NCBI GenBank assembly: GCA_947363565.1
Contig: CANAPP010000018.1
Coordinates: 1 to 55,716, forward strand
Source of the DNA: an uncultured Lachnospiraceae bacterium
GTDB taxonomy: Bacteria; Bacillota; Clostridia; Lachnospirales; Lachnospiraceae
Length of the DNA: 55,716 nt
Reading direction: 5' to 3'
The translations under genes were made by a program, and so were the position numbers. Of this stretch, positions 8,120-15,467 are shown one piece after another; the stretch's first letter is position 1; the number at the start of each line of letters is the position of its first letter. The notes under the pieces were generated by a model. The model was not told the DNA's origin and made no database searches. It worked only from the letters and a program-made list of their open reading frames with translations.

Positions 8120-8740
8120 CTAAGCCTCGACATCTACCTGATGCCCTCCCTCAAATCGGGCTGCTGCACTTGGCGGCACGTAAAGCGGTCCGCCCACGTA
8201 CTTAATCTCAATCCCCGGATACTGCAGGATCGACAGCTCGATATCACCCGGTATAAATTCAATATCACCTTTCTGAACCTTGGTGTCAAAATTCAGCTTA
8301 TCCATCTGATATTCAATATTAAACTCCGGCTCTTCCCACTCGATATTCGGGCCTGCTTTCGGAAGAAAATCCAAGGCAAAATCTCCGGTAGGCTCTGCCG
8401 TCCGCTGCGCAAAAATCTGATTCAGCACTTCCGCACCCTGACCTACTTTTGCATTCAACAAGAGCTGTCCCTCCTTTACATAGTTTGCCGTCGCATTGTA
8501 CGCCACACTCTTCCCCTTCTGGGCACTCTGGGTAATGGATGTCTTTGTGGTCGGTACAACTGAGTTCCTCGCCTCATATGTGTCAATGTGGAGCTTGATC
8601 GGACGGCTCTTAATCTTCATGCCGCCTTTGTCCCTGCTGATCTCCACCTCCGCAGTGCTGTTCTGATATTCCAGTGATGCATTCTGAACTTTAAGTTCAT
8701 ACTTAATCGGTATTGTCTTAATCTCCAGCAACTGTTCCAT
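8120..8740 (-). CDS. DUF6470 family flagellar-locus protein
   Basis: A 206-residue soluble protein beginning MEQLLEIKTIPIKYELKVQNA, the pattern I associate with DUF6470, found between flgL and fliW in many Clostridia. It is rich in beta strands and repeats short strands ending in Pro or Gly. There are no membrane segments or catalytic motifs. The tight placement suggests a role in filament or CsrA-FliW control, but nothing in the sequence shows it. Confidence 0.8.
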   Translation of the reverse strand: MEQLLEIKTIPIKYELKVQNASLEYQNSTAEVEISRDKGGMKIKSRPIKLHIDTYEARNSVVPTTKTSITQSAQKGKSVAYNATANYVKEGQLLLNAKVGQGAEVLNQIFAQRTAEPTGDFALDFLPKAGPNIEWEEPEFNIEYQMDKLNFDTKVQKGDIEFIPGDIELSILQYPGIEIKYVGGPLYVPPSAAARFEGGHQVDVEA

Positions 8741-8775
8741 AGCGCTCTCTCCTTTCTCTTATATTCCTTATATAT

Positions 8776-9837
8776 TTATTGCATAAAGTCAAGCAATGAA
8801 TTTCCTAACAAGCTCATACCAATCTTAAGAGCGGCGTCGTATGAATACTTCGCATATGACTCGTTCGTGATTGCCAGTGCCGGCTCGATACCGATGGCAT
8901 CCTGGTACTGTTCTTTGATGTTCTGATCTTCTGTCTCCAATCGATTTAATGTATTCTCAAGAAGCTGTGCTTTCGTACCTACCCGGGCAAATTGATTCTG
9001 CAGTTCATCGCGTCCCGCTTTAAACTGATTCCATAACGCATTACACATATCACGGTCAAAAGGTTCCTTTTCAAGTATATCTGCCATCTGTCCTGCAAGA
9101 TTTATAATATTATTACTCATCGTCTTTTTCTCATCGCCGTCTCCTATTGTGCCATCTCCATTCGAGTCATACACTGACACCTCGGATGTTCCGTAACCTA
9201 CCGCAAGAATACCCGGGAATGCCATATCAAAAGCACTGGAAGGAACAATATCTCCTGCATTATCACTTCCATCGGGATAGAACGTCATTCCAAATCCGAT
9301 ATCTACGTATAACGTCTGCCCTGCACGCTCCTGCATCGCCAAGGCATCGTCTACATCCTTTCCCTGATAAGAAAGCTTCCCGTCCTTAAGATCAAATGGA
9401 ACATTTCTGCCATCTGTACCTGCCATAATAAATGTATCACCATATTTTGTATTCAATGAGTGAACAAGACTTTCCTGTAATTCCCTCAGGTTTTTTGCGT
9501 AGGCAGTCCGTCCTTCCTTACCTGTCGGATCATTCATCGCAGACATAAACTCATTCTCGTCAATCTGATTAGCATACCCACTCAATTCGTTCAGAATATC
9601 TGATTGAGAATCAATCCACTTCTGGGCATTTTTTGCAGTATCAATATAGTCTGAATTTCTGGCATATCTGCGATCAAGAATCATCCCTTTTGCGGCAGCA
9701 GTCGGATCTTCATAGGACCATTGAAAACGTCTACCTGTTTCTACCTGCTTTCTCGCCTTCTCCAACCCACCGATATTACTCATCAGATTATTCGTATAAT
9801 TTCTTCTCAGCATATTAGTTGTAATACGCATTCCCAT
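8776..9837 (-). CDS. flgL: Hook-filament junction protein FlgL
   Basis: A 353-residue FlgL. The N-terminal helix MGMRITTNMLRRNYTNNL and the C-terminal helix ending SLLGNSLLDFM are the flagellin-like D0/D1 ends that polymerise at the hook-filament junction. It is exported by the flagellar type III system. Start ATG with AGGAGG seven bases upstream; it follows flgK by 15 bases. Confidence 0.94.
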   Translation of the reverse strand: MGMRITTNMLRRNYTNNLMSNIGGLEKARKQVETGRRFQWSYEDPTAAAKGMILDRRYARNSDYIDTAKNAQKWIDSQSDILNELSGYANQIDENEFMSAMNDPTGKEGRTAYAKNLRELQESLVHSLNTKYGDTFIMAGTDGRNVPFDLKDGKLSYQGKDVDDALAMQERAGQTLYVDIGFGMTFYPDGSDNAGDIVPSSAFDMAFPGILAVGYGTSEVSVYDSNGDGTIGDGDEKKTMSNNIINLAGQMADILEKEPFDRDMCNALWNQFKAGRDELQNQFARVGTKAQLLENTLNRLETEDQNIKEQYQDAIGIEPALAITNESYAKYSYDAALKIGMSLLGNSLLDFMQ

Positions 9838-9852
9838 AAAATCGCCTCCTCA

Positions 9853-12800
9853 TTATCTGCCACAGACACCGGTCTGTGTGATCAATCTCTCGAGAACTTC
9901 ATCCATTACCGTCATCAAACGCGATGCAGCATTATACGACTGTGAATATTTCATCAAATTCATTACTTCCTCATCCATCCATACACCTGATATGGAATCC
10001 TTATTATCTGCAATCTGGTCTAGCACCTGTGTATGCGTGTCAAGGATTTGTGATGTAGCTTGACGCTCTATAGACTGTACCCTCTGTATATTGGTATAAC
10101 ACTCATAAAGCGTTCCTGTAAATGCCTTTGCGCTGGCCGGATCGTTCGGATCCACCAAAAAGTCAAACTTTCCGTCTGAAATTACGTTAATCATCTTCTG
10201 TACATTCCAGTTATCGGAACTATTCCCTTCGCCGGCATTATCTCTCTTCGTATTAATCTTGATCTCATTATTCATCCACTCATCAGATATCTTAATATTG
10301 GTGGCAGTAAAAATAGTACTTCCATCTGTAGTCTCAAAAAGTGGCTGCTCTTCTTTTACGACCGTCTCCGTCTTCTGTTTAGGTTGCATCTTTTGCTGCA
10401 TCTTCTGCTGTTCTACTTCTATTTCTACCTCTTCCAGAACCGGATTACCGTTTTCGTCTAATACCTTTTCATAATACGTATACTCCGTACCATCATCGTG
10501 TACAAATTTCTTTTCTTCCAGCTTCTCCTGAAGGACAGTCTTTTTTATCGTCTCCATAACGGGAGTCGTACCATCAGCTTCAAACATTGGCTCCATTACT
10601 GGCTGGCCTTTCGCATCTAAAACGGGCTCCAGAATTTGATTACCATCTTTATCCACTTCATATACCGGCGTTGTACCATCAGCTTCGAAAATCGGTTTTT
10701 CCTCAGTTATCGCATTAAGACGATTCATCTCAGTAGCAAGTTTATTCACAAATGCATCAAGCATCTTCTGATAGTACTGGATTCCCTTGGTATCCGTGGC
10801 CTCTTCACCGTTTACCGCATCGAAAACCTCAGCCTTATTAAGCATATCCAAATCGCCTTTAAGCACACCCTCACTAAGTTTGTCATTGATCGAACCCGTA
10901 ATCCTGTCAATAACGCCTTGCACTTCAAACGGTGCTGCCTTTGTTGTACCGTCTGCCCCTGTTATGCTCATATTCAATGAATTAGTATCCTGGCCTGTGA
11001 ATCCATCTACCTTCCCAGCTTTATTTGCATTAGAAACCAGCTCCACTTCCGTACCGTCTGATAATTTTACTTTTACCGACATTATATCGTCAGTAGAGGC
11101 ACTGGGAGTAACTCCATCCGGAAAATATGTTTTAAGCCCTTCAACCTTTTCATCTCGCTGCTTTTGATACCTCGGTATCTGTCCCTCGAACGTCTCAATC
11201 TGCTTCTTCATATCTGCTATAGCATTATCTACAGCAGTATTCACTTTGTTACCTGCAGATATCGTACCTGTATTCCCGCCTCCGGTGACTGTCCATGACA
11301 CAGCCGCCTCCGGATCTGTCGTTACAGGTTTATTTGCTGTTACAGTGCCTGTTGTACTTCCTCCGGTACCATTCTTTCCGACTAATTGGACGGTAGTAGG
11401 ATTCGGATTTCCAGGAACTTCTATACTTACCGTCATGAATTTATTGTCATCTGCATCTATACTTTCTTTGATCGAGCCAGTCGGGAAATAATTTTTCAAG
11501 TCACTTAATGTCTGCTTACGCTGACTCTCAGCTAAATTGCGCTCATTCGTCTTTACCGCAAGTTCTGTATGGAGCTTTGCATTATCCTCCTGCAAGCTTT
11601 TAAGTTCTGCCCGTAATTTTTCTTTATCAGCAGCCGTTGCTGCTGCTTTAATCTCATCACGCTTTGCCTTGATCTTATCGTCCGAATCCTTAATCTTCTG
11701 GTTCAGTGTTGTAATTTCTGCTGCGGCAGCACTGATCTTATCATTAAATGTACCAATATCAGTTATGTATTTATTGGCCAATGCCGCTTTATCATCAGCA
11801 ACTTTTCCTGCTGTCGTACTAATATCAGTCTGAAGTGTCGCGATTTTATCCCGCATATTTTTAATTGCATTATTTAACTCAACGATATCATCTATATAAC
11901 TGTTGATTTCATTCGGCAATTCCTGTTTCAGCGTCTCCAGCCCGCCGCCACGTGTCGTCGGATTATCTTCTGCGGTCTTAAAGTACATATCAACCGGTTC
12001 TATAATCTCACCTTTTTTATGATCTATTCCGCCTACTGTCCCATCTTCCTGCCATCTTGCTATACCAACCTCACCGTACTTGTCATCCGCAACCAGCCTG
12101 ACTTTCGAACCATCTGACAGTTTGAGATCAATATTCAATATATCAACAATGATTCCACCGCCCAGATTCTGCTTTTCGTACTGTACTTCTATAGGGAAAT
12201 ATGTGGCAAGAGCATCTATCATCTCATTTCTGGAATCCATAAGTTCAAGTCCGGCATTTCCCAACACTTGAGTATTCTTTATCGCAACATTCTTCTCCGC
12301 TATATCCCTTAAATAAGTGTTAATCTCCGGAACTATTGTCTGGTCTAATTTGGTCTTTAATTCGTTATACAAATCCTGAACTTTATTGCCATTCTGATGC
12401 ACAGTATTCAAAAGGACTTCAAATGCAGAACGTACTACTGTATCGGCACTGTTAGTCCCTGTATTCTGCGGATCACCCAAATTCTGAAGTGCTGACACTA
12501 TCTTCTCAAATTGAACTGCAATCGCATCTTTATCTGTCTCATCGAATATCTGTCCAATCTGGGCAAGAACTGCATCCATAGCGTCAGCAGTTCCAACCTT
12601 CGGAAGCTGGTTCCGGTACTGGATATCAAGGAACGGATCTCGGATCTGGCTGACCCCAGTCATCATAACTCCCTGGCCCACCTTTGTCGCAAACTGGGAA
12701 TTGGCCAGACTCGGTCCTACTGGACTGATGCTGACCTGATCTAACCGCTGTCTTGTATATCCCTGTGTATTAATATTAGACAGGTTCTGACCTGTCACAT

Positions 12801-12870
12801 CTATTGCCCGCTGACTGGCACTAAGACCAAGCACCGCCGTATTAAATCCTGCAAATGTAGAACGTATCAT
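9853..12870 (-). CDS. flgK: Greatly enlarged hook-associated protein FlgK
   Basis: The ends are standard FlgK: residues 1-100 (SNINTQGYTRQR) and the last 80 (NLMKYSQSYNAASRLMTVMDEVL). The total of 1005 residues is far above the usual 450-650. The surplus is internal. A module beginning YFP occurs at 224, 461 and 582, with an LSDG-x-V-x-LV strand in copies one and three. Long coiled-coil stretches (about 325-460 and 545-580) separate them. Residues 725-850 hold EADGTTPV repeats and a Glu/Gln/Met-rich run. No frameshift is present. It forms the first hook-filament junction zone; the insertion probably projects outward. Confidence 0.93.
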   Translation of the reverse strand: MIRSTFAGFNTAVLGLSASQRAIDVTGQNLSNINTQGYTRQRLDQVSISPVGPSLANSQFATKVGQGVMMTGVSQIRDPFLDIQYRNQLPKVGTADAMDAVLAQIGQIFDETDKDAIAVQFEKIVSALQNLGDPQNTGTNSADTVVRSAFEVLLNTVHQNGNKVQDLYNELKTKLDQTIVPEINTYLRDIAEKNVAIKNTQVLGNAGLELMDSRNEMIDALATYFPIEVQYEKQNLGGGIIVDILNIDLKLSDGSKVRLVADDKYGEVGIARWQEDGTVGGIDHKKGEIIEPVDMYFKTAEDNPTTRGGGLETLKQELPNEINSYIDDIVELNNAIKNMRDKIATLQTDISTTAGKVADDKAALANKYITDIGTFNDKISAAAAEITTLNQKIKDSDDKIKAKRDEIKAAATAADKEKLRAELKSLQEDNAKLHTELAVKTNERNLAESQRKQTLSDLKNYFPTGSIKESIDADDNKFMTVSIEVPGNPNPTTVQLVGKNGTGGSTTGTVTANKPVTTDPEAAVSWTVTGGGNTGTISAGNKVNTAVDNAIADMKKQIETFEGQIPRYQKQRDEKVEGLKTYFPDGVTPSASTDDIMSVKVKLSDGTEVELVSNANKAGKVDGFTGQDTNSLNMSITGADGTTKAAPFEVQGVIDRITGSINDKLSEGVLKGDLDMLNKAEVFDAVNGEEATDTKGIQYYQKMLDAFVNKLATEMNRLNAITEEKPIFEADGTTPVYEVDKDGNQILEPVLDAKGQPVMEPMFEADGTTPVMETIKKTVLQEKLEEKKFVHDDGTEYTYYEKVLDENGNPVLEEVEIEVEQQKMQQKMQPKQKTETVVKEEQPLFETTDGSTIFTATNIKISDEWMNNEIKINTKRDNAGEGNSSDNWNVQKMINVISDGKFDFLVDPNDPASAKAFTGTLYECYTNIQRVQSIERQATSQILDTHTQVLDQIADNKDSISGVWMDEEVMNLMKYSQSYNAASRLMTVMDEVLERLITQTGVCGR

Positions 12871-12886
12871 AAGCTATTCCTCCTGT

Positions 12887-13336
12887 CTATACTCTCCGGC
12901 TTGTCATATGCCGTACATTAGATTCACTTTTTCCTTCACCATTATAAGTTTTTCCTGTCTTCGTGCGCAACGCTTTATCAATCACATGTAGATTCGTGCG
13001 TATAATCTCGTTCGCACCATCATTCACTTCCTGAAACATCTGAATCTCTCTGCTGAGACTATCAAATAATCCAAAAAGTTTTTCCCGTTCATTATCCGGA
13101 GCCTTTTCAAGTATCTGGCGGAACTGCATCCCTTCATACCCGGCCTTTTTCTGTGCCCTCTCCCGCGACTGCTCGAGTCCCCGGAGCTTTAAGAGCAATG
13201 CCTGCTGCTGCGTGACACAATCCTCTACCGTCCCCACATGATTCCCGGCGGCAGCATCGAGCTTCACCTGCTCAATCTTCGTAAGCTGGCTGAACACACT
13301 GATCAGTTGTTCAATAACCTTCTTGAATTCGTCCAT
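12887..13336 (-). CDS. flgN: Export chaperone FlgN
   Basis: A 149-residue helical protein beginning MDEFKKVIEQLISVFSQLTKIEQVKLDAA, the typical FlgN amphipathic start. FlgN holds FlgK and FlgL in the cytoplasm before export, and the gene lies directly before flgK. The last 20 residues are basic and less conserved. Confidence 0.88.
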   Translation of the reverse strand: MDEFKKVIEQLISVFSQLTKIEQVKLDAAAGNHVGTVEDCVTQQQALLLKLRGLEQSRERAQKKAGYEGMQFRQILEKAPDNEREKLFGLFDSLSREIQMFQEVNDGANEIIRTNLHVIDKALRTKTGKTYNGEGKSESNVRHMTSRRV

Positions 13337-13337
13337 C

Positions 13338-13646
13338 CTATACTATCCCCTTCTCAAGCAATATACGTGCCGTGATCTTCTCTGCATCCGGGTGGTATGT
13401 CCCGTCTGCCACCTGCTGTTTCAAATGCTCAATCTTATCCTGCGCCGTGGAACTCCTCACTTCCTGAATCACTTTATGAGTTGCTTCACCGGCAATCATC
13501 TTATCACTCTGTGAAGCATCCGAGCCAATGAACACCTGGTCACGATTCTTGCAAGTCTTTCCTGCTTCCATCCCTTTGGCAGCAAGTTTTGATTTGTAAG
13601 ACAAGCTGTCGTAGCGATGAATCCTTTTGTTTATATCTATCTTCAT
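13338..13646 (-). CDS. flgM: Anti-sigma-28 factor FlgM
   Basis: A 102-residue protein with a disordered N-terminus and a C-terminal half (KIEHLKQQVADGTYHPDAEKITARIL) that matches the FlgM segment binding FliA. It blocks sigma-28 until it is exported through the finished hook. Its own promoter looks FliA-dependent, giving a feedback loop. It heads the flgM-flgN-flgK-flgL-DUF6470-fliW-csrA operon. Confidence 0.92.
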   Translation of the reverse strand: MKIDINKRIHRYDSLSYKSKLAAKGMEAGKTCKNRDQVFIGSDASQSDKMIAGEATHKVIQEVRSSTAQDKIEHLKQQVADGTYHPDAEKITARILLEKGIV

Positions 13647-13713
13647 TGTCCTTCCTCCTCACACTATATGCCTTTCCTGCTAACTATTCTGTGGACTTTC
13701 TTCTTCATTATAA

Positions 13714-13739
13714 ATATCGTCACCTATTGGTAAATATTA
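13714..13739 (-). promoter_or_regulatory. Sigma-28 type promoter of flgM
   Basis: Minus strand: TAAT (13736-13739), 14-bp spacer, GACGATAT (13714-13721). It matches the sigma-D pattern TAAA-N14/15-GCCGATAT at ten of twelve positions and lies about 70 bases before flgM. Confidence 0.75.
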
Positions 13740-13769
13740 AGCATGTTTATGCGCATTTTCGATTCTTTG

Positions 13770-14531
13770 TCAGCGTCTCTGCTGCTTGCGCCTGCGTTCT
13801 TCCCGCTCTCTCAGCACTCTCCGCTCGTCAAATATGTCACCGGCTGTAGAACTGTAGATTACATTTTTTTCATCCGCAACAATCACTCCCGCGGCCAGTG
13901 TGACTACCCGTTTTTTCATGATTGTCACCAGTTCCCGGTTATGGCTGGCAACAAGGACAGTAAGTCCTTTCCGGTTGATCTCATCGATCAGGCACATCAG
14001 ATCCCATGCCGCGGACGGGTCAAGATTCGCCGTGGGCTCGTCCAGCACCAGTATCTTCGGATCAGTTACAAGGGCTCTCGCAAGGAGCACTCTTGCCGCT
14101 TCCCCTCCGGAGAGTTCGCTTGGATAATGCTCCGCCCGGTCTGCTATCCCGACTACGCGCATAGTCTGTTCCACCCGGCGCTTCGTCCGTTTAAGCGGCT
14201 GTTCTGTGGCACGCATAGCCAGCTCAATATTCTGCCTCACGGTCTGATCCTTTAGAAGGCCGAGATCCGCCTGCATAATCCCAAACTGACGCCGGTAATA
14301 CGGAATCTGCTCTCTTGTGAGTGCGGATACATTGCTCCCTCGCACCCACATTTCCCCGGAGGTAGGGAATATCTGTCCGCTGAGAAGCTTCAGGAACGTA
14401 CTTTTCCCCGAACCGCTCCGCCCGGTCACAAATACGAATTCTCCCTCCTCGACAGTCAGAGAAAAATCCTCCAATGCTACGACATCCGATTTATAAAATT
14501 TATTTACAGATTTCATTTCAATTTCTTTCAT
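13770..14531 (-). CDS. Orphan FtsE-like ABC ATPase
   Basis: A 253-residue ATPase with Walker A GRSGSGKST (37-45), a Q-loop in GIMQADLGLL, signature LSGGEAARV, Walker B ILVLDEPT, D-loop NLDP and H-loop ASHN, so it should hydrolyse ATP. It resembles FtsE, which with FtsX drives peptidoglycan hydrolases at the septum, or the related LolD/MacB class. No FtsX or other permease lies in this window. The last 20 residues are an Arg/Lys/Glu helix not usual in FtsE. It stands between a terminator and the flgM promoter. The start is uncertain (14531, 14534 or 14516). Confidence 0.82.
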   Translation of the reverse strand: MKEIEMKSVNKFYKSDVVALEDFSLTVEEGEFVFVTGRSGSGKSTFLKLLSGQIFPTSGEMWVRGSNVSALTREQIPYYRRQFGIMQADLGLLKDQTVRQNIELAMRATEQPLKRTKRRVEQTMRVVGIADRAEHYPSELSGGEAARVLLARALVTDPKILVLDEPTANLDPSAAWDLMCLIDEINRKGLTVLVASHNRELVTIMKKRVVTLAAGVIVADEKNVIYSSTAGDIFDERRVLREREERRRKQQRR

Positions 14532-14578
14532 CATCCACCCACATACCTGACGCCATTTAGCCAAACACCACTGAAACA

Positions 14579-14632
14579 CAAAAATGCCAAATATGGAAAG
14601 CAGATAAAACTATCCGCTTTCCGTATCGGCAT
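14579..14632 (-). terminator. Terminator of the fliD-fliS-fliT-like operon
   Basis: A long hairpin (14584-14632) with about 20 pairs, including several G-U, is followed on the minus strand by TTTTT. It begins 18 bases after the fliT-like stop. Confidence 0.85.
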
Positions 14633-14649
14633 CTTCATTTATCCCATTA
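14623..14649 (-). promoter_or_regulatory. Possible sigma-28 promoter for the FtsE-like gene
   Basis: Minus strand: TAAT (14646-14649), 15-bp spacer, GCCGATAC (14623-14630). It overlaps the 5' arm of the terminator. The spacer is one base longer than in the other four candidate sites, so support is weaker. Confidence 0.4.
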
Positions 14650-14650
14650 C

Positions 14651-15067
14651 TTATCTGTCTGTATAGAAAGAATCTGCTCCTGCCAGACGCTTATTCATAT
14701 GGCGGTCAATCGTCATCGTCCTCTCCCAGACCGTCCGCGTATTCCCTGCCAGGCGCACGATCAGTGTGCCTTCCTTCCCATACTGTTCTGAATTGCCTTT
14801 TCCACCGATCACATCGGTAAGCCATTCTCCAAGTTCTGGCGGGACACTGTTCAGGAATAGCCGGAGCTTGTGGTCACATTCCTGTATCTTCTCAAGCTCC
14901 TCCCCGCGCATACCGAGAGTCATCTGTACACTCACCCTGTCATCCCGGGAAAGCCCTTCCGCCATCTCCTGCGTCAACCTAAAAATCTCTGACATATGCG
15001 TATATTTTTTCTGAAGGATCTTGGCAATCTCTGTCAATAATTCTCCGTAATTCTCTTCCATCACCAT
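14651..15067 (-). CDS. fliT: FliT-like flagellar chaperone
   Basis: A 138-residue helical protein directly after fliS, with two nucleotides between the stop and the chosen start. Position and size suggest a FliT/FlgN-type chaperone for FliD. Sequence similarity to FliT is not strong by eye, so the symbol rests mainly on context. A second in-frame ATG lies two codons downstream. Confidence 0.65.
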   Translation of the reverse strand: MVMEENYGELLTEIAKILQKKYTHMSEIFRLTQEMAEGLSRDDRVSVQMTLGMRGEELEKIQECDHKLRLFLNSVPPELGEWLTDVIGGKGNSEQYGKEGTLIVRLAGNTRTVWERTMTIDRHMNKRLAGADSFYTDR

Positions 15068-15068
15068 A

Positions 15069-15431
15069 TCACGCTTTCTTTGCTGCCTCCGCGAAAGTAT
15101 CCCTCAGTTCCTTGACGAGCGGCTTGATTTCCGCAATAACCTCTGCCTTTCTCGCAGCAGATACGCGGCTTAGCTCATACAAGAAAAAGTCATACATCGT
15201 GTTCAGTTCCCTGCTGATCTCATAATTAAAATTCAAGGTATCCTTCAAGTACTGGACAATGTCCACACATCTCTGTACAGATGCGTCAAACAGTTTGTAA
15301 TCTTCCTTCTTAAGTGCCATCTCTGCCCGCACTAATCTCTTAGTCAGCTCATCATAAAGGAGAAGAAGCATCTCTCCCGGTGTCATAGTCATAACCGACT
15401 GATTCTTATATGATTGATATCCATTTGCCAT
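15069..15431 (-). CDS. fliS: Flagellin chaperone FliS
   Basis: A 120-residue FliS with the typical NQSVMTMTPGEMLLLLYDEL start and the helical bundle that binds the flagellin C-terminus. The start at 15431 has AGGA five bases upstream. The flagellin itself is not encoded in this window. Confidence 0.95.
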   Translation of the reverse strand: MANGYQSYKNQSVMTMTPGEMLLLLYDELTKRLVRAEMALKKEDYKLFDASVQRCVDIVQYLKDTLNFNYEISRELNTMYDFFLYELSRVSAARKAEVIAEIKPLVKELRDTFAEAAKKA

Positions 15432-15467
15432 GCTTCCTGCTCTCACTTTCTTTACTCTACTTTATCT

